Source: Lawsonia intracellularis PHE/MN1-00 (GTDB lineage: Bacteria > Desulfobacterota > Desulfovibrionia > Desulfovibrionales > Desulfovibrionaceae). From it: a stretch of DNA of 64,000 nucleotides. This document shows, piece after piece, positions 27,504 through 36,877 of the stretch; the first letter of the stretch is position 1; each line of letters opens with the position of its first letter. The notes beneath the pieces are model-generated. The model made no database searches and was not told the origin of the DNA. It was given only the letters and a program-made list of their open reading frames with translations. The stretch covers positions 987,501 to 1,051,500 of the forward strand of contig NC_008011.1 of assembly GCF_000055945.1 (NCBI RefSeq), in the 5' to 3' direction. The translations under genes were made by a program, and so were the position numbers.

Positions 27504-28697
27504 TCATATACTGTTAGCAACTTTAGATTTTTTTGTATTTAGTATTAATTGATACATAACAAAAAATTCTTTTATTATACTATTAGAAACTAATTGTCCT
27601 AATGGTGTAAGTTTTAGATAATTACTATCTATTTTTATAAGTTGTTCTTTTTCTAATTTGAAAATTAGATTTTTATAGCTATCTATAAAGTTATTTTTTG
27701 CTATAGTATTATATTCATTAATATTAAGTCCTTTTGTTGTTCTTAGGCGTAACATAAAAAGTTCTAGTACTTGAGTTTTATTATCAATATATTCTTTGGG
27801 GGGTTCCTTTTTCTTTTCTACTAATAAACTCCAAAGAGAAAGGTCTGCTGGATTTGTCCAACGATAGTGGTTTAGTGTTGAAGTTGCAGATGGTCCAACA
27901 CCAAGATAATCTTTCCCTTCCCAATATCCATTGTTATGTTTACATTGATAGCCAGGCTGAGCAAAGTTTGATATTTCATATTGTAGTAGTCCTTTTTCTT
28001 CTAAGTATGTTTTTGTTTGAAAAAACATTGTTATTTGTTCTTCTTCTGATGGGAGAGTAAGTTTTTTATTAACATATTGTTTATTAAAAATAGTCCCTGG
28101 TTCTAGAGTTAAATTATAGCTAGAAATATGATTTGGTTTAAGTTCAGCAACATATTTTATTGTGGTTAACCATTTTTGTACAGTTTGATTAGGTAGTCCC
28201 CATATGAGGTCAATATTAATATTTGTACATAATGCATCTCTAAGCATATTATATGATTGTATAGCATCAATTATATTATGTGTCCTTCCTAAATGATGAA
28301 GTTGTTTATTGTTAATAGCTTGAAAACCTAAAGAAACTCGATTAATTCCAGCCATTAAATATTCTTTAATTAAAGATAAAGTGGTTAGGGACTCAGGGTT
28401 AGCTTCAAGAGTGATTTCTATTTTTGATGTTAGTCTGTAGTATTGAGAGATATGTTCTAATATTTTGTAAATATATTGGGGTGAGAGTAGACTTGGTGTC
28501 CCTCCACCAAAAAAAATAGTCTCTATCGTTGGTTTTTGAAGTTTATTCCCCCAGTATGAAAGTTCATTTTTTAACGTAACAAAATATGTTTGAAGTTTTT
28601 GTTGCCCATCTATACTTGATGTGTCTAGAGGTTTAGAAAAAAATGAACAATAATAACAACGAGTTTTACAGAAAGGGATATGTATATAAAGCAGCAT
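27504..28697 (-). CDS. hemW: HemW, radical SAM haem chaperone-like protein
   Basis: HemW relatives bind haem and a 4Fe-4S cluster and deliver haem to membrane cytochromes; they were once annotated as oxygen-independent coproporphyrinogen oxidases. The cluster motif is Cys10-X3-Cys14-X2-Cys17 (PFCKTRCYYCSF), with FFGGGTPSLL and the conserved NGYWEGKDYLGVGPSA later. HemN proteins have an extra cysteine right after the motif (CxxxCxxCxC); here that position is Phe, supporting HemW. It has 397 residues. No good ribosome site precedes the ATG. Confidence 0.88.
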   Translation of the reverse strand: MLLYIHIPFCKTRCYYCSFFSKPLDTSSIDGQQKLQTYFVTLKNELSYWGNKLQKPTIETIFFGGGTPSLLSPQYIYKILEHISQYYRLTSKIEITLEANPESLTTLSLIKEYLMAGINRVSLGFQAINNKQLHHLGRTHNIIDAIQSYNMLRDALCTNINIDLIWGLPNQTVQKWLTTIKYVAELKPNHISSYNLTLEPGTIFNKQYVNKKLTLPSEEEQITMFFQTKTYLEEKGLLQYEISNFAQPGYQCKHNNGYWEGKDYLGVGPSATSTLNHYRWTNPADLSLWSLLVEKKKEPPKEYIDNKTQVLELFMLRLRTTKGLNINEYNTIAKNNFIDSYKNLIFKLEKEQLIKIDSNYLKLTPLGQLVSNSIIKEFFVMYQLILNTKKSKVANSI

Positions 28698-28933
28698 ATA
28701 ATTAATTAAAAGAATAAATTATAGGTATAAAGTGGATTAGTTAATTTTTATAAGATAAAAAAGTTATGAATTTTTAGTGATAAAAATCTTTACATTCAAT
28801 AATATAAGTATTATTTATTATTAATGTATTATATTATATATTATCTTGTACTTTCCATATATCGTCAATAATAATTTATATTTTTTTGATAAATAGTTTT
28901 TTATTGTATTATATTCTATAAATAAAAAAAGAA
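28698..28933. other. Divergent hemW-pyrB spacer
   Basis: This very AT-rich stretch should hold the promoters of hemW (minus) and the pyrB leader (plus). I cannot pick hexamers with confidence and see no ORF. Confidence 0.35.
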
Positions 28934-28994
28934 ATGTATTACATATACCTTAATATAGTTTTATCCCCTTCCCTTTAGGGGTATTTTTTTTTTT
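28934..28994 (+). promoter_or_regulatory. Candidate pyrB leader: 14-codon ORF overlapping a terminator hairpin
   Basis: A short frame from ATG 28934 encodes [14 protein letters not shown] and stops at TAG 28976-28978, inside a hairpin. The hairpin stem is CCCCT (28965-28969) with AGGGG (28977-28981), followed by a run of 11 T (28984-28994). pyrB starts 39 bp after the T run. The layout matches the UTP-sensing attenuator of E. coli pyrBI, where a ribosome closely behind the polymerase prevents the hairpin. The ribosome site of the leader is weak, so the peptide could be chance; the terminator itself is clear. Confidence 0.5.
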
Positions 28995-29033
28995 AGCCTT
29001 TATCGATTTTATATCGTTTATACTAGGCATCCT

Positions 29034-29981
29034 ATGCAAGAAAAAAATGTATTTAATTGGCTACATAAAGACTTACTGGATATTGATCAGCTTTCTCAGA
29101 CAGATATCTTTAATATATTAAATACAGCAAGTAGCTTAGATGAAACAAATAGTAGAGTAATAAAAAAATTACCAACATTGCGTGGTAAAAATATTATACT
29201 ATTTTTTGCTGAGCCAAGTACCAGAACAAAAGTTTCTTTTGAAATCGCAGGGAAAAGACTCTCTGCAGATACTATAGGGGTTAATGCTTCTTCTTCAAGT
29301 ATTCAAAAGGGTGAAAGTTTAAAAGATACAGCTTTAACCTTACAAGCAATGTCCCCAGATGTTATTGTATTGCGTCATTCAAGTAGTGGTGCTGCATTGT
29401 TTCTTGCAGATCTTTTAGAGTGTAGTGTAATAAATGCTGGGGATGGTTGGCATGCACATCCTACCCAAGCACTTCTTGATGTATTTTCACTATGGAAAGT
29501 TTGGGGAAATCATTTTCATGGTAAAGAAGTTCTTATAGTTGGAGATACAGCACATAGTAGAGTTTGTCGTTCAAACGTTACATTACTTAATTTAATGGGG
29601 GTAAAGGTTAGGCTATGTTCTCCTAGAACATTACTTCCCTCAGGAGTAGAACATTGGCCTGTAGAAATATATACAGATTTGCATCAAGCTATTTGTGGTG
29701 TAGATGCTGTAATATGTCTAAGAGTCCAATTAGAAAGACATAAAAAGAGTTTTTTCCCTAGCATAGAAGAGTATGCAAAACGTTTTTGTTTAACTCCAAA
29801 ACACTTAATGTCTGCAAAAACTGAAGCAAAAGTGTTACATCCTGGTCCATTTTTACGAGGTGTTGATCTTGCATCTTCTCTTATTGAAACCCCTCAGTCA
29901 TTAATTTTTGATCAGGTTTCTGCTGGTATTGCTATACGCATGGCTATATTATTTCTTTTTTTAACTTGTAATGACTTATAA
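29034..29981 (+). CDS. pyrB: Aspartate carbamoyltransferase, catalytic chain
   Basis: Commits to pyrimidine synthesis by joining carbamoyl phosphate and aspartate. The 315 residues contain the carbamoyl-phosphate motif Ser62-Thr65 ([13 protein letters not shown]), [14 protein letters not shown] and [11 protein letters not shown]. No regulatory chain (pyrI) follows; the next gene is pyrC, 11 bp away. This fits the class of ATCases that pair with dihydroorotase. Transcription is probably controlled by the leader hairpin just upstream. Confidence 0.95.
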   Translation: MQEKNVFNWLHKDLLDIDQLSQTDIFNILNTASSLDETNSRVIKKLPTLRGKNIILFFAEPSTRTKVSFEIAGKRLSADTIGVNASSSSIQKGESLKDTALTLQAMSPDVIVLRHSSSGAALFLADLLECSVINAGDGWHAHPTQALLDVFSLWKVWGNHFHGKEVLIVGDTAHSRVCRSNVTLLNLMGVKVRLCSPRTLLPSGVEHWPVEIYTDLHQAICGVDAVICLRVQLERHKKSFFPSIEEYAKRFCLTPKHLMSAKTEAKVLHPGPFLRGVDLASSLIETPQSLIFDQVSAGIAIRMAILFLFLTCNDL

Positions 29982-29992
29982 AGAGTTAACTT

Positions 29993-31264
29993 ATGTCCTC
30001 CTTGTTTCTATATAATGCTTATTATGATGGAAAGCTTGTATCATTAGAAGTTAGAGATGGAAAGATTATTACATTAAAGGAGGGAGAACAAAATAGTACT
30101 TCTAGTCCAATAGATTTACATCCTGTAGATGCAAAACAGAAACATCTTTTCCCTAGCTTTATTGATGTTCATACTCATCTTAGGGAGCCAGGGTATGAAT
30201 GGAAAGAAACTATAGCTACAGGACTAGCTGCAGCTGCTCATGGTGGATTTGGAAGTGTATTATGTATGGCTAATACAAATCCTGTTAATGATTCAGCTAC
30301 AGTAACATGTAAAATCCTTGAAAGTGGGAAATATGCATTTCCTAATGGACCTTATGTTTATCCTATAGGTGCTGCAACTATAGGGCTTAAAGGTGAACAG
30401 CTTTCTCCTATGCATGAATTAGCAGAAGCAGGTTGTATAGCTATTTCAAATGATGGTCTTCCTATAAAGAATACTGAGCTGTTTCGAAGGATATTAGAGT
30501 ATGCTTCAGATTTAGGACTTATTGTGATTGATCATTGTGAGGATCCTTATTTAGCTTGTGATACACATATGAATGAAGGTTTCATTAGTGGTAAGCTCGG
30601 GCTAAGTGGACAGCCAGATATTGCTGAAACATTACAGGCTATTAGAAGTATTTTGTTAGCAGAATACCTCAATGTTCCTGTGCATATAGCACATGTTTCA
30701 GCAAAGCGGACTGTTGAAGCCATAAGTTGGGGGAAATCTCGAGGGGTTAAAGTTACAGCTGAAACATGTCCACATTATTTGTTATTAGATGAGAGGGCTG
30801 TAATAGGGTATAATACAAATGCTAAGGTCAATCCACCGCTGAGAACACAAGAAGATATTATGGCTTTGAGAGAGGCTATTAAAACTGGAATAATTGATAT
30901 GTTAGCTACAGATCATGCTCCTCATGCTGCTTATGAAAAAGAAGTTCCTTTTGATAAAGCTCCAAATGGTTTTACAGGCTTTGATGTAGCTATCCCTGTT
31001 ATGTACTCTCTTGTTAGAGAAGGCGTCCTTTCTGAGTCTGATTTGATAAGATTGTGGTCTAACAATCCTGCTGGTGTATTTAATCTACCTATAAATAACT
31101 TTAAGCCAGGAGATCCTGCTAACTTTTTTTTATTTGATCCAGAGTTAGAATGGACTGTTTCTAAAGAAAATCTTTATTCTAAAAGTTGGAATACACCATG
31201 GTTAGGTGAAACACTAAAGGGTAGAGTCGTTATGCATTGGATTAATGGGGTAAAAGTTGTTTAG
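29993..31264 (+). CDS. pyrC: Dihydroorotase
   Basis: Zinc amidohydrolase that cyclises carbamoyl aspartate, the step after PyrB. The 423 residues show class I features: the metal motif His60-X-His62 (DVHTHLREPG), DHCEDP, HIAHVSAKRTVE, AETCPHYLLLD and ATDHAPH. Class I enzymes are often partnered with ATCase in a complex, which fits the 11 bp spacing to pyrB. All ligand residues appear to be present. Confidence 0.95.
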   Translation: MSSLFLYNAYYDGKLVSLEVRDGKIITLKEGEQNSTSSPIDLHPVDAKQKHLFPSFIDVHTHLREPGYEWKETIATGLAAAAHGGFGSVLCMANTNPVNDSATVTCKILESGKYAFPNGPYVYPIGAATIGLKGEQLSPMHELAEAGCIAISNDGLPIKNTELFRRILEYASDLGLIVIDHCEDPYLACDTHMNEGFISGKLGLSGQPDIAETLQAIRSILLAEYLNVPVHIAHVSAKRTVEAISWGKSRGVKVTAETCPHYLLLDERAVIGYNTNAKVNPPLRTQEDIMALREAIKTGIIDMLATDHAPHAAYEKEVPFDKAPNGFTGFDVAIPVMYSLVREGVLSESDLIRLWSNNPAGVFNLPINNFKPGDPANFFLFDPELEWTVSKENLYSKSWNTPWLGETLKGRVVMHWINGVKVV

Positions 31265-31368
31265 TTAGAAAAAATTTTATAACTAATTAGTGATAGGTAG
31301 ATATAGTCAATAATAGTTTTATTTATACATATAACTAATTAGAAGTGAATAAATCTATTGTTATTTTA

Positions 31369-32142
31369 TTACTGAACAATTGTCTCCATGGGTAAATATT
31401 CTTCTATAGGGTTAATCAATATTCCTACGTTTTCGATGCTTGTTTGAACTATATCCCCATCACTAATAAGTAATGAACCTTTAGGTGTTCCTGTTAAGAT
31501 AAGGTCTCCAGGGTTTAGTGTCATAATGTTGGAAAGAAAACTAATAAGTTCCAATGGTGGGAATATCATATCAGCAGTAGTGCTTACCTGCCCTAGTTCA
31601 CTATTAATGCTATTTCTAATTTGAAGATTTTCTATATTGGGGACATCTGTTTCAATCCATGGCCCTACAGGGCAAAATGTATTATATGCTTTGGCATGAC
31701 TTGTAGTATATTCTTGCTGTTGAATGTCTTTTGCTGTTATATCATTAGCACATGTATATCCAAAAATATAATTAGATGCTGCTTCAGGAGTAACTTTATA
31801 GCAAGTTTGTCCTATAACTATACAAAGTTCTGCCTCAGAAACAACGCGGCCTATATTTGTTGGTAACAAAATAGGTTGTCCATTACCAACAATACTACTA
31901 GGTGGCTTGAAAAAAAACGTAGGATTAGTTGGAATTGGTTGTTGTAGCTCTTGAGCTTTTTCATGATAATTAATATCAATACAAATAATTTTTGTGGGAG
32001 AAACAAGAGGTAACACTTTTATTTTTGATAGTGGAATTGGTTCATTAAGTCCAAGGGGACTATGTAAACATTGAATAGTATTTTCAGCGCCAAGAGCTGC
32101 ATAGAATGAGAACTCATTATATTGAACACGGATAATTCGCAT
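31369..32142 (-). CDS. Fumarylacetoacetate hydrolase family protein
   Basis: Metal-dependent FAH-fold enzyme; relatives hydrolyse or decarboxylate beta-keto or acylpyruvate acids. From the ATG at 32142, which has AGGAGA ideally placed, it is 257 residues; an ATG 24 bp further upstream lacks a site. Conserved segments are KIICIDINYHEKA, EAELCIVIGQTCYKV with the metal-binding acidic residues, GYTCANDITAKDIQ and GDLILTGTPKGSL. The GTPKGVG-like motif ends in SL rather than VG. Substrate unknown; acylpyruvate or oxaloacetate removal is possible. Confidence 0.85.
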   Translation of the reverse strand: MRIIRVQYNEFSFYAALGAENTIQCLHSPLGLNEPIPLSKIKVLPLVSPTKIICIDINYHEKAQELQQPIPTNPTFFFKPPSSIVGNGQPILLPTNIGRVVSEAELCIVIGQTCYKVTPEAASNYIFGYTCANDITAKDIQQQEYTTSHAKAYNTFCPVGPWIETDVPNIENLQIRNSINSELGQVSTTADMIFPPLELISFLSNIMTLNPGDLILTGTPKGSLLISDGDIVQTSIENVGILINPIEEYLPMETIVQ

Positions 32143-32429
32143 AAAACATCTCCTAGATTGGAGCAACAGCTCATATACTTACTTGTTGATATGTCAAATT
32201 ATTTTTTTATAAGTGTGGTATAAAAACCTTTTTTGTCAACTCTAAGTATAGCGCTTGTTAGTAGGTTGAAGTAGTAATTATTTTTATTTTATAGCTTTTT
32301 TGATTGATTATCAGTCGTTATATTATAGTATAGTAATATTTTTATATTTACTTCTTATTAAAGAAAAATAACTATGTTGTTAATGATAATATCTGGGAAG
32401 TAAGTATTAAAAGTAACAATGAGGTTAGA

Positions 32430-33803
32430 ATGTTACAGCGTAATTTTCATATAATTACATTTGGTTGTCAAATGAATACAAATGATTCTTTTTGGCTTAG
32501 TTGTAGTCTTCAGAAAAAAGGATTTCAAGAAGTTTCATTAGAGGATGCTTCTATTATAATTATTAATACATGCTCTGTTAGGGAAAAACCAGAACAAAAG
32601 GTCTATAGTATACTTGGTAAAATTCGACATGCCACAAAAAATAATCCTGACTCATTTGTAGTTATAGCAGGTTGTGTAGCCCAACAGTTGGGGGCAACAT
32701 TTTTTGAAAAATTTCCACAAGTACGACTTGTTAGTGGGAGTGATGGCATTGCTATGGCTCCTGATGCTATTGAACGTCTTTATGCTGAGCCAGATCTAAA
32801 ATTAAATCTTACAGATTTTTCAGAATACTATCCTGAAAGAGAATATGCATTTTCAAAGTTAACTCTTTCAAATAACAACACGCTAGCATTAATGGCTTAT
32901 GTAAATATTATGCAAGGCTGTGATAATTATTGTACATATTGTATTGTACCCTATACTCGTGGCAAGCAAAAGTCACGTTCAGTACAAGCTATTGTAGAAG
33001 AATGTCAACAGTTAATTGATAGTGGTGTTAAAGAAATTGTGCTTCTTGGACAAAATGTAAATGCTTATGGACTTGATAAGGATAAGAATTCTCCTGCAAA
33101 TGGAGTAAACTTTGCAATGCTAGTCCATACTATAGCAAGTTTACCTGGGCTTGAGAGATTACGTTTTTTTAGTGCTCATCCTAAAGAGTTTTCTTCTGAA
33201 CTTATTGATCTTTTTGGAGAATTTTCAACTTTATGTCCAAGGTTACATCTCCCTTTGCAATCAGGTTCAGATAAAATACTTAGACGTATGGGACGAAAAT
33301 ATTCTATGGACGAATACATATCTATTATTACAAAGTTAAAAAAAGTACGTCCTGATATAGCGTTATCTACTGATTTTATTGTAGGTTTCCCCGGGGAGAC
33401 AGAGGAAGATTTTTTACAAACATTACAGTCAATAAATACTATTAAATTTATGTCTAGTTTTTCTTTTTGTTATTCTGATAGACCTGGGACACGTTCTTCT
33501 ACTTTTTCTAATAAAGTTGACCATGAGGTAAAAATTAAGCGACTAGAGCAACTTCAAGCAACCCAGCTAGAACATTCAACAAGTTGGCTAAAAAGTAGAG
33601 TAGGGGTAGAAACTACAGTACTTTTAGAAAAAGTTAGTCGTAAAAAAGCAGAGGATAATAATAGTTGGCAAGGTCGAGATCCATGGGGAAATGTTGTAAA
33701 TGTTATTTTACCTCAATCTACTAATATAAGTAATACTCTTCTTCCTGTTCGTATCATAGCATCAAAAAAACATTCATTGGTAGCAGAACCTTTAATTATT
33801 TAA
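32430..33803 (+). CDS. miaB: tRNA-2-methylthio-N6-dimethylallyladenosine synthase
   Basis: Radical SAM methylthiotransferase that modifies A37 of tRNAs reading UNN codons. Its 457 residues hold the N-terminal cluster domain with cysteines in FGCQMN, NTCSVREK and AGCVAQQ, the radical SAM motif Cys164-X3-Cys168-X2-Cys171 (GCDNYCTYC), FIVGFPGETEEDF, and a C-terminal TRAM region. The two-cluster pattern and full length make MiaB more likely than RimO. It is probably the start of a plus-strand run toward 38164. Confidence 0.94.
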   Translation: MLQRNFHIITFGCQMNTNDSFWLSCSLQKKGFQEVSLEDASIIIINTCSVREKPEQKVYSILGKIRHATKNNPDSFVVIAGCVAQQLGATFFEKFPQVRLVSGSDGIAMAPDAIERLYAEPDLKLNLTDFSEYYPEREYAFSKLTLSNNNTLALMAYVNIMQGCDNYCTYCIVPYTRGKQKSRSVQAIVEECQQLIDSGVKEIVLLGQNVNAYGLDKDKNSPANGVNFAMLVHTIASLPGLERLRFFSAHPKEFSSELIDLFGEFSTLCPRLHLPLQSGSDKILRRMGRKYSMDEYISIITKLKKVRPDIALSTDFIVGFPGETEEDFLQTLQSINTIKFMSSFSFCYSDRPGTRSSTFSNKVDHEVKIKRLEQLQATQLEHSTSWLKSRVGVETTVLLEKVSRKKAEDNNSWQGRDPWGNVVNVILPQSTNISNTLLPVRIIASKKHSLVAEPLII

Positions 33804-33957
33804 TATGGAAATTAGTCTTTAATAAGACCATATATTATTATGATATGTTTTTTGCAGTTAGGTTATAAAGTAGGAATAGGGTACTAATATATTTTTATGT
33901 AACTATTCAGTATAAGTAGTATAGCTAATGTATTTCCACTAATTATAGATAAAACTT

Positions 33958-34641
33958 ATGATTGATTTTCATATTGAAGTTTCTTGTCTAGGAAAAGGGT
34001 TATTACCATCAGAAGCATTAGCTTTTGCTTCTTTTTCTGGATTTAATTCAGTAGGTCTTGTTATTAAATCTGATGCTATTAGTTATAAGTATGAGCTACC
34101 ATTATTAATTAACACAATACAACAGAGTTTATTATATACAGAGTTAAATGTATTTCCTGGAGTAGTTTTTGCTCATGTCCCTCCAGAATTACTTAAAGAC
34201 GTTGTATGTAGCGCTCGAGAACTAGGAGCACAGCTTATATTAGCACAAGGAGAGGGTAGTTTTTTGGGTTATTCATTATCGACTGCAATAGGAACTAACT
34301 TTGCAATAATTAACTCTGGAATTGATATATTGACATGTCCTGGATTGATTTCAAGTGAAGATGCAGCATTTGCTACAGAGAAAGGAATATCTATAGAGTT
34401 AACAGGAGGCTATCCCTGTAATTTGTTTAATGGACATATAGTATCTATGTTTTCTTTATTTAATTTTAATCTAACAATTTCTTGTGGAATTACAAAAAAA
34501 AGTTGTTTTTCTTCTCCAGAGATTACAAGAAACTTTTTCCAAGGAATTGCCTTTGGTGCTGGACTTGATAAAAAAAGTTTTGATTATATTCATTGTGAGT
34601 CAAGAAAAACTGTTCAAAGGTTATTATTAAGCACTAAATAG
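33958..34641 (+). CDS. PHP-fold protein lacking the metal-binding residues
   Basis: Overall it aligns by eye with the histidinol-phosphatase-like PHP proteins of Desulfovibrio and Geobacter (FPGVVFAHVPPELL, CSARELGAQLILAQGEG, NSGIDILTCPGLIS, EKGISIELTG, LFNGHIVSM). In that family the metals are bound by motifs such as DxHxH, ITDH, VHGE, HPG and NTDAH. Here they read DFHIE, VIKSD, AQGE, CPG and SCGIT, so nearly all histidine ligands are gone. Yet the 227-residue frame is intact and lies 34 bp before the M24 peptidase gene. It is likely inactive as a phosphatase; a structural or regulatory role, or early decay, are the options. Confidence 0.7.
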   Translation: MIDFHIEVSCLGKGLLPSEALAFASFSGFNSVGLVIKSDAISYKYELPLLINTIQQSLLYTELNVFPGVVFAHVPPELLKDVVCSARELGAQLILAQGEGSFLGYSLSTAIGTNFAIINSGIDILTCPGLISSEDAAFATEKGISIELTGGYPCNLFNGHIVSMFSLFNFNLTISCGITKKSCFSSPEITRNFFQGIAFGAGLDKKSFDYIHCESRKTVQRLLLSTK

Positions 34642-34675
34642 GACATAACTATTTTTTGTAAAAGGAGTTTAAACG

Positions 34676-35767
34676 TTGGATATACTACTTCCCTTTGAAA
34701 AAAGACGTGAACAGTTACATAAGGTTATGTCTGAAAGAAAACTGGATGGACTTTTAGTATATCATGCTGCTAATAGATACTATTTATCAGGTTTTGAATT
34801 ACATAATCCTCAATGTAATGAAAGTGCAGGCTGTTTAATTATATTAGCTAATGGTAAAGACTGGTTATGTACAGACTCAAGGTACACTGAGGCAGCAAAA
34901 CGTCTATGGGATGAGGATTTCATATATAGTTATGGACACAACATTCCAGAACAACTTGGATTACTTATAAATAAAATATTACCAAAAGGTAGCTGTATTG
35001 GTTTTGAGTCAAAAGTACTTTCAGTAAATTTTTTTGAAGCTTTTGTTGAACAATTACAAGATATTACACCTGTAAGTGCTGATGGTATAGTTGAAGATTT
35101 AAGAGTAATAAAAGACGAACAAGAAGTTCGATTAATGGAACAATCGTGTTTATTAAACCATCAACTTTTAACCTGGGTTCCATCAATATTGCGTCCTGGA
35201 GAGAGTGAAGCTTCTGTTTCTTGGGAAATAGAATTATTTTTTAGAAAACATGGTGCAAATGAATTAGCTTTCCCAAGTATTGTTGCATCTGGAGGTAATG
35301 CAGCATTACCTCATGCTATTCCAAGTTCAGATACACAAATTGAGAGTGAAGAGTTAGTACTTGTGGATGTTGGTGCTAGGCTATATGATTATTGTTCGGA
35401 TCAAACACGGACATTTTGGGTTGGAGATAATCCCTCTAAACGTTTTCAGCAAACATTAGCATTAGTACAGGAGGCACAGCATAGAGCTATTAAAGCTATT
35501 CAGCCTGGAGTGTTAGCAAAAGATGTGTATAACACAGTTTATACATTTTTTATAGAATATGGGGTAGAAAAAGCTTTTAAGCATAATCTTGGACATGGAG
35601 TTGGTCTTGAAGTGCATGAAGCACCCTCATTAGGGCCACGTAGTGAAACAATCCTTAAACCTGGGATGGTTATTACTGTTGAGCCAGGCTTATATTATCC
35701 TGAGTGGGGAGGAGTCCGTTGGGAGCATATGGTGCTTGTTACAGAAGATGGTGCAAAAGTATTTTAA
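34676..35767 (+). CDS. M24 metallopeptidase, Xaa-Pro aminopeptidase type
   Basis: Probably removes N-terminal residues before proline, in the cytoplasm. From a TTG start with AAAGGAG eight bases upstream it has 363 residues: an N-terminal creatinase-like domain, then the pita-bread catalytic domain. Metal ligands are seen in order as VDVGARLYDYCSDQTRTF (two Asp), NLGHGVGLEVHEAP (His), ITVEPGLY (Glu) and VRWEHMVLV (Glu). All five are kept. It lies between the PHP-like gene and the glycosyltransferase with short gaps, likely one operon. Confidence 0.88.
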   Translation: MDILLPFEKRREQLHKVMSERKLDGLLVYHAANRYYLSGFELHNPQCNESAGCLIILANGKDWLCTDSRYTEAAKRLWDEDFIYSYGHNIPEQLGLLINKILPKGSCIGFESKVLSVNFFEAFVEQLQDITPVSADGIVEDLRVIKDEQEVRLMEQSCLLNHQLLTWVPSILRPGESEASVSWEIELFFRKHGANELAFPSIVASGGNAALPHAIPSSDTQIESEELVLVDVGARLYDYCSDQTRTFWVGDNPSKRFQQTLALVQEAQHRAIKAIQPGVLAKDVYNTVYTFFIEYGVEKAFKHNLGHGVGLEVHEAPSLGPRSETILKPGMVITVEPGLYYPEWGGVRWEHMVLVTEDGAKVF

Positions 35768-35790
35768 AGTTTGTTTTGAGGGAATTATAA

Positions 35791-36849
35791 ATGCGTATTG
35801 CGTTTATCAACGCTACAAAGCGTTGGGGTGGTGTAAAAACATGGATGTTAGAATTTGCTAAAATTTTTTCTAAAAAAGGTCATCATGTTTATATTTATGG
35901 TCGTCAAGAAGCGTTTATTACAAGTGCACAAAAAGAAGTTGGCCACGGCCAACTAGTTTCATTTGGTTTAGATTTAAATCCTAAATCTATTTTGTATTTT
36001 TGGAGAGAGTTTCGATTACATCAAATTGATATTGTTATTGTTAATATAGAAAAAGATCTGTCCACAGCAGGCATTGCTGCAAAGCTTTCTGGTATTCCTG
36101 TAATACAACGGATTGGTTTACCACATGATATCCCTTATCGTTTAAAAACACGTCTTATCCATACATTTATTAACCCTTCATTTTTATGTCCATGTGAATA
36201 TATTGCTTCTGGATTTAAAAAATCACTTTCTTATATACCTCCACAGCAGGTAAAAGTTATAATGAATGGTAGAAAGGCTACAAGTGAATTTTTAAAAGTA
36301 CATAGTCCTCTTAAGTTTATTTGTACACAACAGTTAGAACCTAATAAGTGTCATTCTGTTTTATTAGAAGCTTTTGCAAGAGTTAAAGGAAGTTTTGAAT
36401 TTCATATATGGGGCACAGGCTCTGAAGAGAAAACACTTAAGCAGATGGCTTCTGAGCTAGGATTAACTGGCCAAGTTTTTTTCCATGGATTTTCAGATAA
36501 TATTATTAATAAGCTAGAAAAAGGAGATATTTTTTTGTTAGCTTCTGTTAGTGAGGGATTGCCAAATACTCTTATTGAAGCCATGTCTGTTGGATTATTA
36601 CCTATTGTAAGATTGGTAGGTGGCGTAGATGAAGTTCTTACACCAGAACTTCGTGATTGGGTTTTACCTTATGAAGCAAGTTCAGAAGATTTTCAAAAGG
36701 TTATTTCTATGGCTCTTAGTCTTTCTGTAGATGAATTAACAGGCCTTCGAGAGAGTGCACGTGAAGCATGTAGACGTTTTTTTGATATAGATATACAAGC
36801 AACTAAACTTGAAGAGTGGTTTTATGAAGTTGTGAATAGAGAGGTATAG
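35791..36849 (+). CDS. GT4-type glycosyltransferase, GT-B fold
   Basis: A 352-residue sugar transferase, probably acting on LPS core or O-antigen. The N-terminal domain opens with MRIAFINATKRWGGVKTWML, a glycine loop seen in heptosyl/glucosyl transferases. The C-terminal domain has FICTQQLEPNKCHSVLLEAF and the EX7E signature in SEGLPNTLIEAMSVG. It follows the peptidase gene by 23 bp and precedes an O-antigen-ligase-like gene by 28 bp, supporting an envelope role. Acceptor and sugar cannot be told. Confidence 0.85.
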   Translation: MRIAFINATKRWGGVKTWMLEFAKIFSKKGHHVYIYGRQEAFITSAQKEVGHGQLVSFGLDLNPKSILYFWREFRLHQIDIVIVNIEKDLSTAGIAAKLSGIPVIQRIGLPHDIPYRLKTRLIHTFINPSFLCPCEYIASGFKKSLSYIPPQQVKVIMNGRKATSEFLKVHSPLKFICTQQLEPNKCHSVLLEAFARVKGSFEFHIWGTGSEEKTLKQMASELGLTGQVFFHGFSDNIINKLEKGDIFLLASVSEGLPNTLIEAMSVGLLPIVRLVGGVDEVLTPELRDWVLPYEASSEDFQKVISMALSLSVDELTGLRESAREACRRFFDIDIQATKLEEWFYEVVNREV

Positions 36850-36877
36850 TCTTTTTTGAAGGTCATAGTTATTTATC

